Shown: positions 1 through 6,473, numbered from the stretch's first letter. The stretch is 10,643 nucleotides of DNA from Pseudomonadota bacterium (GCA_023416575.1 JAEZHL010000305.1:1-10643), one strand, 5' to 3'. Notes: generated by a model not told the origin, from the letters alone. Made by a program: numbers and translations.

Positions 1-25
1 GCCGCAGCCGATCGCACTCAAAGGC

Positions 26-1660
26 TTACATCATGTCCATGCCGCCCATGCCGCCCGGGCCCGGCATGGCCGGCTCCTTCTTCTTCGGAGCCTCGGCGAT
101 GCCCGCCTCGGTCGTGATGAGGAGGCCGGCGATCGACGCAGCGTCCTGAAGAGCGGTCTTCACGACCTTGGCCGGGTCGATGATGCCCTTCTCGATGAGG
201 TCGCCGTACTCGTCCTTCTGAGCGTCGTAGCCGAAGGCCTGGCCACGGGTCTCGAGGATCTTGCCGACCACGATCGAGCCTTCCACGCCGGCGTTGTCGG
301 CGATCTGGCGGATCGGAGCCTGCAGAGCGCGCTTGATGATCTGGATGCCGGCATCCTGATCAGCGTTGTCGCCCTTTACGTTGATGGCGAGAGAGGCCTT
401 GAGCAGGGCAACGCCGCCGCCCGGAACCACGCCAGCCTCGACGGCAGCGCGGGTCGCGTTGAGCGCGTCGTCGACGCGGTCCTTGCGCTCCTTCACCTCG
501 ACCTCGGTGGCGCCGCCGACCTTGATCACCGCAACACCGCCGGCGAGCTTCGCCAGACGCTCCTGCAGCTTCTCACGATCGTAGTCGGAGGTCGTCTCCT
601 CGATCTGAACCTTGATCTGGGCGACGCGGGCCTCGATGTCCTTCTTCTTGCCGGCGCCGTCGACGATGGTCGTGTTGTCCTTGTCAACGGTGACGCGCTT
701 GGCGCGGCCCAGCATGTCGAGGGTGACGTTCTCGAGCTTGATGCCGAGGTCCTCGGAGATCACCTGGCCGCTGGTGAGGACGGCGATGTCCTCCAGCATG
801 GCCTTGCGGCGGTCGCCGAAGCCCGGAGCCTTGACGGCGCAGATCTTGAGGCCGCCGCGCAGCTTGTTGACGACCAGCGTCGCCAGAGCCTCGCCCTCGA
901 CGTCCTCGGAGATGATGAGCAGCGGCTTGCCGGTCTGAACGACGGCCTCGAGCACCGGCAGCATGGCCTGCAGGCCCGACAGCTTCTTCTCGTGGATGAG
1001 GATGTAGGGGTCCTCGAGCTCCGCCACCATCTTGTCGGCGTTGGTGATGAAGTACGGGGAGAGATAGCCGCGATCGAACTGCATGCCCTCGACGACGTCG
1101 AGCTCGGTCTCCAGGCTCTTCGCCTCCTCGACCGTGATCACGCCCTCGTTGCCGACCTTCTGCATGGCCTCGGCGATCATCTCGCCGATCTCGGACTCGC
1201 CGTTGGCCGAGATGGTGCCGACCTGAGCGACCTCTTCCGAGCTCTTGACCTTCTTGGCGCGCTTCTCGATCTCCTCGACGACCTGGGCGACGGCCTTGTC
1301 GATGCCGCGCTTCAGATCCATCGGGTTCATGCCGGCGGCAACCGACTTCAGGCCCTCGCGGACGATGGCCTGGGCGAGCACGGTGGCCGTCGTGGTGCCG
1401 TCACCGGCGATGTCGTTCGTCTTCTGGGCAACCTCGCGCACCATCAGCGCGCCCATGTTCTCGAACTTGTCCTCGAGCTCGATCTCCTTGGCGACCGTCA
1501 CGCCGTCCTTGGTCGTGCGGGGGGCGCCGAACGACTTCTCGATGACGACGTTGCGGCCTTTCGGGCCGAGCGTCACCTTGACGGCGTTGGCAAGGATATC
1601 GACGCCGCGCATCATCCGTTCGCGCGCATCGGCGGCGAACTTGACGTCTTTAGCTGCCAT
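26..1660 (-). CDS. groL: 60-kDa chaperonin GroEL
   Basis: Cytosolic ATP-dependent chaperonin whose double heptameric ring encloses and folds client proteins together with GroES. The 544-residue product has the usual family length and runs from MAAKDVKF to the Gly/Met-rich tail GGMGGMDMM. Residues of the ATP site are visible: LGPKG at 31-35, D52 in TKDGVTVAKE, and GDGTTTAT at 86-93 containing the catalytic D87. The equatorial domain also carries the conserved AGVVPGGGVALL segment. The ATG start is supported by an AGGAG box at 1669-1673, 8 bases upstream. It is the second gene of the groESL operon, 141 bp after groES, and probably shares the CIRCE-controlled promoter. No truncation or missing key residue is seen. 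Identification is essentially certain. Whether the genome carries other groEL copies, as many rhizobia do, cannot be seen here. Confidence 0.98.
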   Translation of the reverse strand: MAAKDVKFAADARERMMRGVDILANAVKVTLGPKGRNVVIEKSFGAPRTTKDGVTVAKEIELEDKFENMGALMVREVAQKTNDIAGDGTTTATVLAQAIVREGLKSVAAGMNPMDLKRGIDKAVAQVVEEIEKRAKKVKSSEEVAQVGTISANGESEIGEMIAEAMQKVGNEGVITVEEAKSLETELDVVEGMQFDRGYLSPYFITNADKMVAELEDPYILIHEKKLSGLQAMLPVLEAVVQTGKPLLIISEDVEGEALATLVVNKLRGGLKICAVKAPGFGDRRKAMLEDIAVLTSGQVISEDLGIKLENVTLDMLGRAKRVTVDKDNTTIVDGAGKKKDIEARVAQIKVQIEETTSDYDREKLQERLAKLAGGVAVIKVGGATEVEVKERKDRVDDALNATRAAVEAGVVPGGGVALLKASLAINVKGDNADQDAGIQIIKRALQAPIRQIADNAGVEGSIVVGKILETRGQAFGYDAQKDEYGDLIEKGIIDPAKVVKTALQDAASIAGLLITTEAGIAEAPKKKEPAMPGPGGMGGMDMM

Positions 1661-1801
1661 ATTGGCTACTCCTGATCTCGATTGGTTGGAAGCTCGTGAG
1701 TTCCTGAGATCGCCAGCACGCCAGGTCGCGCTGTTGGCCGGTGGCGGTCGGCATCTTCCGGAATCACGAAGTCACATTTCACGGATTGGCGGTCTGCTGG
1801 C

Positions 1802-2092
1802 TTACTTCGCCAGAACGCCCATCACGTCGCTTTCCTTCATGATGAGCAGGTCCTGCCCATCGATCTTGACCTCGGTGCCGGACCACTTGCCGAACAGCAC
1901 CTTGTCGCCGACCTTGACGTCGAGCGGAACGAGCTTGCCGGACTCGTCGCGGCTCCCCGGACCAACGGCGAGGACTTCGCCCTGCTGCGGCTTCTCGGCT
2001 GCCGTATCGGGGATGATGATGCCGCCGGCGGACTTGGATTCGCTTTCGACGCGGCGCACGACGACGCGGTCGTGAAGGGGACGGAATTTCAT
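1802..2092 (-). CDS. groES: 10-kDa co-chaperonin GroES
   Basis: Heptameric lid of the GroEL chamber. The product is 96 residues, the normal length, and starts MKFRPLHDRVVVRR. The mobile loop that contacts GroEL (about residues 17-32, with SAGGIIIPD) and the roof region (GPGSRDESGK) are both recognisable, as is the C-terminal VKIDGQDLLIMKESDVMGV block. A GGGAG box at 2102-2106 lies 9 bases before the ATG. It is the first gene of the groES-groEL operon. A perfect CIRCE repeat and a sigma70-like promoter sit 53-116 bp upstream, so repression by HrcA and induction by heat are expected from knowledge of this operon type. Confidence 0.98.
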   Translation of the reverse strand: MKFRPLHDRVVVRRVESESKSAGGIIIPDTAAEKPQQGEVLAVGPGSRDESGKLVPLDVKVGDKVLFGKWSGTEVKIDGQDLLIMKESDVMGVLAK

Positions 2093-2144
2093 ATGTCAGC
2101 GCTCCCGATAGTGGGATGGTTCAAGCTGGATGGAATGAAGCATG

Positions 2145-2171
2145 TTAGCACTCGCATCCGGTGAGTGCTAA
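2145..2171 (-). promoter_or_regulatory. CIRCE operator (HrcA binding site)
   Basis: Perfect inverted repeat: TTAGCACTC at 2145-2153, a 9-base spacer, and GAGTGCTAA at 2163-2171. This matches the CIRCE consensus (TTAGCACTC-N9-GAGTGCTAA) with no mismatch. It lies between the groES promoter and the groES start codon, overlapping the predicted transcription start. HrcA, the CIRCE repressor, is not encoded in this window. Confidence 0.97.
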
Positions 2172-2179
2172 CACCCAGC

Positions 2180-2208
2180 TTGATAAGAATGTGCGCCGGC
2201 AATGTCAA
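2180..2208 (-). promoter_or_regulatory. groESL sigma70-like promoter
   Basis: On the minus strand, TTGACA (2203-2208) is followed by a 17-base spacer and TATCAA (2180-2185). The predicted transcription start, about 7 bases further on, falls at the edge of the CIRCE repeat, the usual arrangement for a repressible groESL promoter. The -35 hexamer is perfect and the -10 matches 4 of 6 of TATAAT. I see no separate, clear RpoH-type promoter. Confidence 0.8.
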
Positions 2209-2250
2209 CACCATGAGATGCTAACGCACGACTGCCCCCGAGCGATGCGC

Positions 2251-2859
2251 TCACTCGGATTTGTGGAACGCGTGCCAGGTTCCATCGGCCCCGATGGCCA
2301 GACGCCACCACTGCCAGCGCTTTGCCTCGCGCATCGCCTTCGCCTCGGCAGGCTTCACCAGCCGGTAGAGAGCGACCTCCTGCTGCGGGGTCAGTTTCGT
2401 AAGGTCGGCTTCGGCAAGCGCTGGCCATACATAGACGAGATTGTTCTCGACGTCTTTGCCGATCGGCAGTGCGATGTGCCCGCAATCCAGGATTTCCGCC
2501 AGGATCGCCAGGATTTCGCGGCCCTCGCCATCGCCCGAGATCTGCTTCCAGTACGTGATCGGATCATCGACCTGTTGCGTGCCGATGTGAGGTCTGAGCT
2601 CGTTCCACTCGAGAGCGGTCCGTAGGTCCTCGATGTCTCCGTTCCCGACCGCCGCCAGTATCGCATCGCGCATTTCCTGCACCGGCGCGGGCAGCGGCTT
2701 GGCCGCCTCGGTGCCCGCAGAGCAGGCCGCCCGGGCGGGTGGCTGCCGGCTGCCTTGCGCCAAGACGGCAGCCGACGGCGCTAACCATTGGACAAGACAA
2801 GCTAGCGTTACTACCAATAGGCAATCGCGAAGCGCGATCCGGACGTGTGAGCGAGCCAT
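2251..2859 (-). CDS. Exported conserved protein of unknown function
   Basis: Product of 202 residues. The N-terminus has a basic start followed by a hydrophobic stretch (about residues 13-35, ending near AAVLAQ), typical of a Sec signal peptide, so the mature protein is probably periplasmic. The mature part contains LPAPVQEMRDAILAA (56-70), then EWNELRP, DDPITYWKQISGDGEGREILA and a Trp-rich end (RWQWWRLAIGADGTWHAF). I recognise this as resembling uncharacterised proteins of Hyphomicrobiales but know no function. An upstream ATG at 2874 would add five residues; I prefer 2859 because a GGAG box lies 9 bases before it. The stop is about 43 bp from the groES -35 box, so read-through into groESL is possible but not required. 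The LysE-type gene diverges from it. Confidence 0.8.
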   Translation of the reverse strand: MARSHVRIALRDCLLVVTLACLVQWLAPSAAVLAQGSRQPPARAACSAGTEAAKPLPAPVQEMRDAILAAVGNGDIEDLRTALEWNELRPHIGTQQVDDPITYWKQISGDGEGREILAILAEILDCGHIALPIGKDVENNLVYVWPALAEADLTKLTPQQEVALYRLVKPAEAKAMREAKRWQWWRLAIGADGTWHAFHKSE

Positions 2860-2898
2860 CGGGGAGAACTCCATTGCGGCGCCGAGCCTCGCGCGATT

Positions 2899-2932
2899 TT
2901 CTCAACGACACGAGAACCACCGTCCACGGTGG
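2899..2932. promoter_or_regulatory. Two adjacent inverted repeats in divergent gap
   Basis: TTCTC (2899-2903) pairs with GAGAA (2912-2916). It is followed immediately by CCACCGT (2917-2923), a 2-base centre, and ACGGTGG (2926-2932). They lie in the roughly 148-bp gap between the divergent exported-protein and LysE-family genes. The position suits an operator for either or both genes, but no known consensus was matched and no convincing -35/-10 pair was seen. Confidence 0.4.
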
Positions 2933-3007
2933 GCGTATAGGTTCGCGGGCCACGGCGGAACCCGGGCGTGCTACCAGATCACACCGAAGGAATGCGCCGT
3001 CTTACTG

Positions 3008-3715
3008 ATGCAGTTCATACCTAATCCACTCATCATTCCCATCGGCCTCGTCATCGGCGTCCTGGTTTCGGCTCCGGTCGGCCCGGTCAACGTCCTGTGC
3101 ATCCAGCGCGCCATCGAACGCGGCTTCTGGGGCGGCGTTGCGGCAGGGGCCGGCGCAGTCCTGGGCGATGGCGTAATCGCGCTCTGCGCGGCGCTCGGCG
3201 TCGGGGCCATATCCGGCGCCATCGAGAACTACCGTAACGCCATCCAGATCATCGGCGGCTTGGCGCTCGTCGCCTTCGGGCTCAGGCTCTACTTCACAGC
3301 GCCGGGGATCATCGTCGCCGGCGATGCCGACGATCAGCCGGTCTCCTATTCCGAGTTCGCCTGGGATATGCCGAAGACGTTCTTTCTGACGATCACCAAT
3401 CCAGGCGCTGTGCTCGGCCTTTTCGCCATCTTCGGCGGGGTCTCGAGCTTCGTCGAGGTCGCCTCGAACATCGATGCCCTGACCATGGTGGCCTCGATCG
3501 TGGCCGGCAGTTTCGTCTGGTGGGTGCTGCTCTCGTCGCTGATCGGCCGCATCCGGCACCGCTTCCCGGTGTCAGGGCTGAAACAGATCAATCGGATCGC
3601 CGGCATCCTGCTGATCGGATTCGGCGCCCTGCTCATCGGCGAGCTTGCACTCGGGACGGTAGCGCCGTCGCTGAATATCGGCGGCATCCATCCATCCCCG
3701 ATCCCCGTCATTTAG
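3008..3715 (+). CDS. LysE/RhtB-family amino acid exporter
   Basis: Inner-membrane exporter of 235 residues, the usual family length, expected to expel amino acids or related small molecules. The hydrophobic profile suggests about six membrane segments. The family hallmark PVGPVN is at residues 23-28, followed by CIQRAIERGFWGGVAAGAGAVLGD. A second conserved region, FFLTITNPGAVL, is at 125-136. The frame is open much further upstream, but that part (from about 2633) is antisense to the neighbouring gene and reads as low-complexity shadow, so I take the ATG at 3008. The start is not beyond doubt: the nearest purine-rich box, AAGGAA at 2987-2992, is 15 bases away, longer than usual. The substrate cannot be told from sequence. 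It is the only plus-strand gene here, divergent from the exported protein and convergent with the 81-residue gene. Confidence 0.9.
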   Translation: MQFIPNPLIIPIGLVIGVLVSAPVGPVNVLCIQRAIERGFWGGVAAGAGAVLGDGVIALCAALGVGAISGAIENYRNAIQIIGGLALVAFGLRLYFTAPGIIVAGDADDQPVSYSEFAWDMPKTFFLTITNPGAVLGLFAIFGGVSSFVEVASNIDALTMVASIVAGSFVWWVLLSSLIGRIRHRFPVSGLKQINRIAGILLIGFGALLIGELALGTVAPSLNIGGIHPSPIPVI

Positions 3716-3760
3716 GGCGCGGCTGTTCAGGATCGCCATCGAGCGCGATCCGACCCGTGA

Positions 3761-3784
3761 CCGGAGCCGTGGCTCCGGACCTTT
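3761..3784 (+). terminator. Candidate terminator after the LysE-type gene
   Basis: CCGGAGCC (3761-3768) and GGCTCCGG (3771-3778) form a perfect 8-bp stem, practically 7 bp with a 4-base loop. A short T run follows at 3782-3784 on the plus strand. It sits 45 bp after the LysE-type stop and just before the stop of the convergent gene. The T tract is weak, so termination is plausible but unproven. On the minus strand no T run follows. Confidence 0.5.
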
Positions 3785-4028
3785 ACTGTGTCGTGCCGTA
3801 GATCGTGAATTCGCCCTGCCTGACGCGGGCATCGAGCCCGCGGGCGAGATTGGCGACGGCATCCTCGCCGAAGGCGGCGACGAGATCGGTCAGCGCGGTG
3901 AACAGGGCCGCGTAGGCCATCATCTCCGGTGCAATCCCCTGGTCGGCTCCCTCGTCCCATGCCTCGAGAATGAGGCTCAGAGCTTTGAAGCTGTCGTTCT
4001 TGTCCTCGATCTCGTGGAAACCTTGCAT
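3783..4028 (-). CDS. Small acidic protein of unknown function (81 aa)
   Basis: Product of 81 residues starting MQGFHEIEDKNDSFKALSLI, with no signal peptide or membrane segment, so probably cytosolic. It looks mainly helical, with a central AYAALFTALTDLVAAFGEDAVANLA stretch and the tail FTIYGTTQ. I do not recognise a named domain. The pattern resembles small conserved proteins annotated as hypothetical in Hyphomicrobiales. The frame stays open to an ATG at 4115, but that extension (rich in Gly, Cys and Trp) does not look like coding sequence. I therefore prefer the ATG at 4028, which has a weak GAGA box 6 bases upstream. A 17-bp inverted repeat lies 16 bp upstream of the start. It faces the LysE-type gene convergently. 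Confidence 0.7.
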   Translation of the reverse strand: MQGFHEIEDKNDSFKALSLILEAWDEGADQGIAPEMMAYAALFTALTDLVAAFGEDAVANLARGLDARVRQGEFTIYGTTQ

Positions 4029-4044
4029 GGTTGCTCTCGTCTCT

Positions 4045-4061
4045 GCGCAAAGCATTTGCGC
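4045..4061. promoter_or_regulatory. Inverted repeat upstream of the 81-aa gene
   Basis: GCGCAAA (4045-4051), GCA spacer, TTTGCGC (4055-4061): perfect 7-bp arms. It starts 16 bp upstream of the minus-strand start codon at 4028. It may be an operator or a 5' leader hairpin. No known regulator consensus was matched. Confidence 0.4.
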
Positions 4062-4157
4062 TCGTCCCACCCAGCCTGCTCCGTAGCACATGCCGCGGCC
4101 AAGAGTGGCAAGCACAACAATTAAGAGTAAATCGTCTGGTGACTATGTGTGATGCGC

Positions 4158-4559
4158 TCAGGGCACATTGCGCATCAGCTCGTCGGCGATCTGTGAAGCT
4201 TCGGCGAAGAAGCGCGTCACGGCCGTCTCGGCGGAGGGCGTGCAGGTGCGATACGTCCGGCTGTAGCCCTGGTAGCCCCGGTTGAAGCTGCGGGTGAGCC
4301 GCGCCCGCCGCAGGGCGGTCGTGCCCTCGGCCTCCATCAGCTCGCGCATGCGGTCGCGCCACAGCTGGCCTTCATCGGCGCCGCACAGCTCGCGCAGATA
4401 GTGGACGGCGCCGAGGATTTCAGACAGCCGCAGGAGCTTGTCGTCATAGGGGCGGGTCTCCTGCGCGCCGGCGACGCCAGGAGCAGCGAGGAGGAGCATC
4501 ACGACCGCGACGAGCCGGAGGACCGGCCTGCAGCGCAATCTGGTGCAAGTGCTTGGCAT
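4158..4559 (-). CDS. DUF2385 / TIGR02301-family exported protein
   Basis: Product of 133 residues with a clear Sec signal peptide: basic start, hydrophobic core at about 14-28, likely cleavage after AGA at 30-32. The mature part has YDDKLLRLSEILGAVHYLRELCGA (38-61), an Arg-rich middle, and SFNRGYQGYSRTYRTCTPSA (91-110). This order matches the uncharacterised alphaproteobacterial family DUF2385/TIGR02301. The two well-separated cysteines thought to form a disulfide in that family are C59 and C106 here. Function is unknown; a periplasmic location is inferred. An AAGGAA box at 4568-4573 lies 8 bases before the ATG and supports this start. The 87-residue gene ends 30 bp upstream on the same strand, so the two are probably cotranscribed. 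Confidence 0.85.
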   Translation of the reverse strand: MPSTCTRLRCRPVLRLVAVVMLLLAAPGVAGAQETRPYDDKLLRLSEILGAVHYLRELCGADEGQLWRDRMRELMEAEGTTALRRARLTRSFNRGYQGYSRTYRTCTPSAETAVTRFFAEASQIADELMRNVP

Positions 4560-4589
4560 TGCAACCGTTCCTTGAATCTCCGGGCCGGT

Positions 4590-4853
4590 TCATAGCATGG
4601 CGGCGCGCCGGGCCGCCAGCCGGGTCATGCGACGCTTCATCCACAGCCAGAGGCGCCGCACGCGGGAGACCTCGAATTCCTGCAGCTCGTAATCGAACAA
4701 GGGCATGTTCCGCTGCAACGCCAGTTCCAGAGCGGCAACGAACCGGCTGCGCCGTGCGTAGTCGAGCTCGAGCGCGGGGATATCCAAGTGGACGCTGAAG
4801 CGCCGCCGGTATTCCTCGATGACCTGGCGGGTCGGCTCGTCGAGAAGATTCAT
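4590..4853 (-). CDS. Small basic protein of unknown function (87 aa)
   Basis: Product of 87 residues. The N-terminal part (MNLLDEPTRQVIEEYRRRF) and centre (RSRFVAALELALQRNMPLFDYELQEFEV) look helical and mixed in charge. The end is strongly basic (RRLWLWMKRRMTRLAARRA), with an amphipathic Trp/Arg segment that could bind membrane or nucleic acid; this is only inference. There is no signal peptide and no recognised domain. No clear Shine-Dalgarno box precedes the ATG, which lowers certainty about the start. It is the first gene of a likely two-gene unit with the DUF2385 gene, and a 9-bp-arm inverted repeat lies 35 bp upstream of its start. Confidence 0.6.
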   Translation of the reverse strand: MNLLDEPTRQVIEEYRRRFSVHLDIPALELDYARRSRFVAALELALQRNMPLFDYELQEFEVSRVRRLWLWMKRRMTRLAARRAAML

Positions 4854-4887
4854 GAAGCAGAAACTAATCCGTTTGCACGCAATACCG

Positions 4888-4917
4888 TCAGCTTTCGTTA
4901 CAGGTGGTGAAAGCTGA
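4888..4917. promoter_or_regulatory. Long-arm inverted repeat upstream of the 87-aa gene
   Basis: TCAGCTTTC (4888-4896) and GAAAGCTGA (4909-4917) are perfect 9-bp arms around a 12-base centre. It lies 35 bp upstream of the minus-strand start at 4853, in the 151-bp gap after the SoxW-like gene. The dyad is AT-richer than its surroundings, as expected of an operator. A hairpin or attenuator is an alternative. A smaller repeat, CCGAAA (4936-4941) and TTTCGG (4950-4955), lies nearer the end of the SoxW-like gene. Confidence 0.45.
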
Positions 4918-5004
4918 ACAATAACACGAGTGCGGCCGAAATCCGCTCTTTTCGGAAATGATCAGCGTCAGACGGTACGATGGCGGCGCGGCAGCTTGCG
5001 GCGC

Positions 5005-5607
5005 TTAGCGCTGCTGCTGCCGCTCAATGTGGAAGCGCTGGAAGTTGCGGTCCTTCTCGTAGACCTTCGCGCCGACCCAGACGAACATGTCGTAGAACGT
5101 GCCCGGCCCCATCCCGAGATGCATCCGCGCCACCTCGAGCTCCTGGCCCCACCTACTGCGATCCTGCGTGATCTCGTCCTTGAAGAAGACGACGGTGGGC
5201 GTGAACAGCACGCCCCAGCGTTCGGCGATCTTCTTCTCGGGCAGGCGCGTGCCGTCGAAGTCGGTGACTTCGCGCGATCCCCAGAGATCCAGTTGCACGA
5301 TATGGAAGTTCTCGCGCACGTAGTCATTGATGTACTTCAGCGCCAAAACTTCCTTGTGCATCTTGGTGCAGTAGATGCAGCCGCGCTGCTCGAAGATGAT
5401 GGCAAAGCGCTTTCCTGCCGCTTTCGCTTCCGCGTGGTCTTCGCGCAGGTCCAGGAAGGAGTGCACGAACCAGTCTTGCGTATGGAGCCCGTCCTCACCC
5501 TGGCGCGGGGCAACGCGCGGTTCCGCCGGACCCGAGATCGGCGGCAGTGGTTCCGCCGCGAGCGCCGTCGTGAGACCGAGGACCAGGATCGCGATCAGAA
5601 AGCGCAT
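5005..5607 (-). CDS. Secreted SoxW-like thioredoxin
   Basis: Product of 200 residues with a thioredoxin fold. The N-terminus MRFLIAILVLGLTTALAAEP is a Sec signal peptide, so the enzyme should act in the periplasm as a thiol-disulfide reductant or oxidant. The active site is C77-I-Y-C80 in RGCIYCTKMH, and the conserved cis-proline is P137 in LFTPTVVFF. The 50-75 region (FLDLREDHAEAKAAGKRFAIIF) matches the thioredoxin-like class that contains SoxW, the thioredoxin of sulfur-oxidation clusters. I leave the symbol empty because no soxXYZABCD gene is in view. The reading frame is open far upstream, but that part is antisense-free shadow of the permease gene; the ATG at 5607 has a GGAG box at 5615-5618. 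It follows the TauE-type permease by 35 bp, so the two are probably one operon. Confidence 0.85.
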   Translation of the reverse strand: MRFLIAILVLGLTTALAAEPLPPISGPAEPRVAPRQGEDGLHTQDWFVHSFLDLREDHAEAKAAGKRFAIIFEQRGCIYCTKMHKEVLALKYINDYVRENFHIVQLDLWGSREVTDFDGTRLPEKKIAERWGVLFTPTVVFFKDEITQDRSRWGQELEVARMHLGMGPGTFYDMFVWVGAKVYEKDRNFQRFHIERQQQR

Positions 5608-5642
5608 GGGAACTCTCCAGCCTTCTCGCCGTTGGCGCGTGA

Positions 5643-6473
5643 TCAGCCGAGCAGGTTCACAAGATAACGCACTGCGATCACGCCGAGGAAGCATCCGAAC
5701 GCGAGCTCCAGTTTGCGCCGGGATATCCCGTGGGCAAGGCGCGCGCCCCATGGCGCGGCGAAGACGCTGGCTGGGATGATGACGGCGGCGCCGATCAGGT
5801 TGACGTAGCCGAGCGAGCCCGTCGGCAACCCGGACGCACCCCATCCCGCGAGCACGAAGCCGATCGTGCCGGGGATCGCGATGAACGGTCCGAGCCCGGA
5901 CGACGTGCCGATCGCCTGATGGATCGGCCGACCGTAGAGGGTCATCATCGTCGTGATGTAGGCGCCGCCGCCGATGCTCATCAACGTCGAGATGAAGCCG
6001 ACGAAACACCCGTACACCTCGACCAGTCGGCTCTTGGGAATGTCGTTTCCGAGCCGCCAGCCATCCTGCCCCCACAGCAGCTTGATGGCCATGACGGTGG
6101 CGAACACGGCCCAGATCCACTTCAGGCCAGCACTGGCGCTGATGCTCGCGACGAGCGCGCCGCCGATGACGCCGAGAACGACCGGCAGCGCCAGCCGCTT
6201 CAAGAGCCCGATATCGACGGCCCCGCGCGCACGGTGGGCGGCGAAGGATTTCAGGGATGTCGGAATGATCACGGCGAGCGAGGTGCCGACGGCCATGTGC
6301 ATGCGGATCGCCGGGTCGACATCGAGGATCGTCCAAAGCTCGTAGAGCACCGGCACGAGGATGCCGCCACCGCCGATGCCGAGCAGGCCCGCCATGAAGC
6401 CCGTCAGCAGCCCGCCCGCGCCAAGTGCCAGCGCCAGGAGCAGGACTGCGCCGGCAGAAATCCCAAGATCCAT
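5643..6473 (-). CDS. TauE/SafE (TSUP) family permease
   Basis: Integral inner-membrane protein of 276 residues with about eight hydrophobic segments. The internal duplication of this family is visible. Repeat one has AGLLGIGGGGILVPVL (28-43) and HMAVGTS (59-65). Repeat two has STLMSIGGGAYIT (162-174) and HQAIGTSSG (185-193). Characterised members export sulfite or sulfoacetate, or carry other sulfur-containing organic anions; the substrate here is inferred only from the neighbouring SoxW-like thioredoxin. An upstream ATG at 6533 would add 20 polar residues (MKRVGVFPVCDVREGSRASE). I prefer 6473 because the protein then begins directly with the first membrane helix and has an AGGG box 8 bases upstream. 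The dusA gene ends 108 bp upstream on the same strand. Confidence 0.88.
   Translation of the reverse strand: MDLGISAGAVLLLALALGAGGLLTGFMAGLLGIGGGGILVPVLYELWTILDVDPAIRMHMAVGTSLAVIIPTSLKSFAAHRARGAVDIGLLKRLALPVVLGVIGGALVASISASAGLKWIWAVFATVMAIKLLWGQDGWRLGNDIPKSRLVEVYGCFVGFISTLMSIGGGAYITTMMTLYGRPIHQAIGTSSGLGPFIAIPGTIGFVLAGWGASGLPTGSLGYVNLIGAAVIIPASVFAAPWGARLAHGISRRKLELAFGCFLGVIAVRYLVNLLG

Noticed and set aside
992..1675. 227-residue plus-strand frame opposite groEL
   Set aside because: It is a Leu/Asp/His-rich antisense shadow of the highly conserved groEL gene, with no independent support.
2161..2625. 154-residue plus-strand frame starting inside CIRCE
   Set aside because: It begins in the groESL operator and runs antisense to the signal-peptide protein, with no motif.
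2633..3007. 125-residue N-terminal extension of the LysE-type exporter
   Set aside because: It is antisense to the exported-protein gene, lacks family similarity, and would place soluble low-complexity sequence before the first membrane helix.
3731..3750. GATCGC/GCGATC repeat after the LysE-type gene as a terminator
   Set aside because: Only 6 bp arms and no T tract. The 3761-3778 stem is a better candidate.
5608..6336. N-terminal extension of the SoxW-like thioredoxin to 443 residues
   Set aside because: The extension overlaps the TauE-type gene in another frame and is Arg/His-rich shadow. A signal peptide and GGAG box fix the start at 5607.
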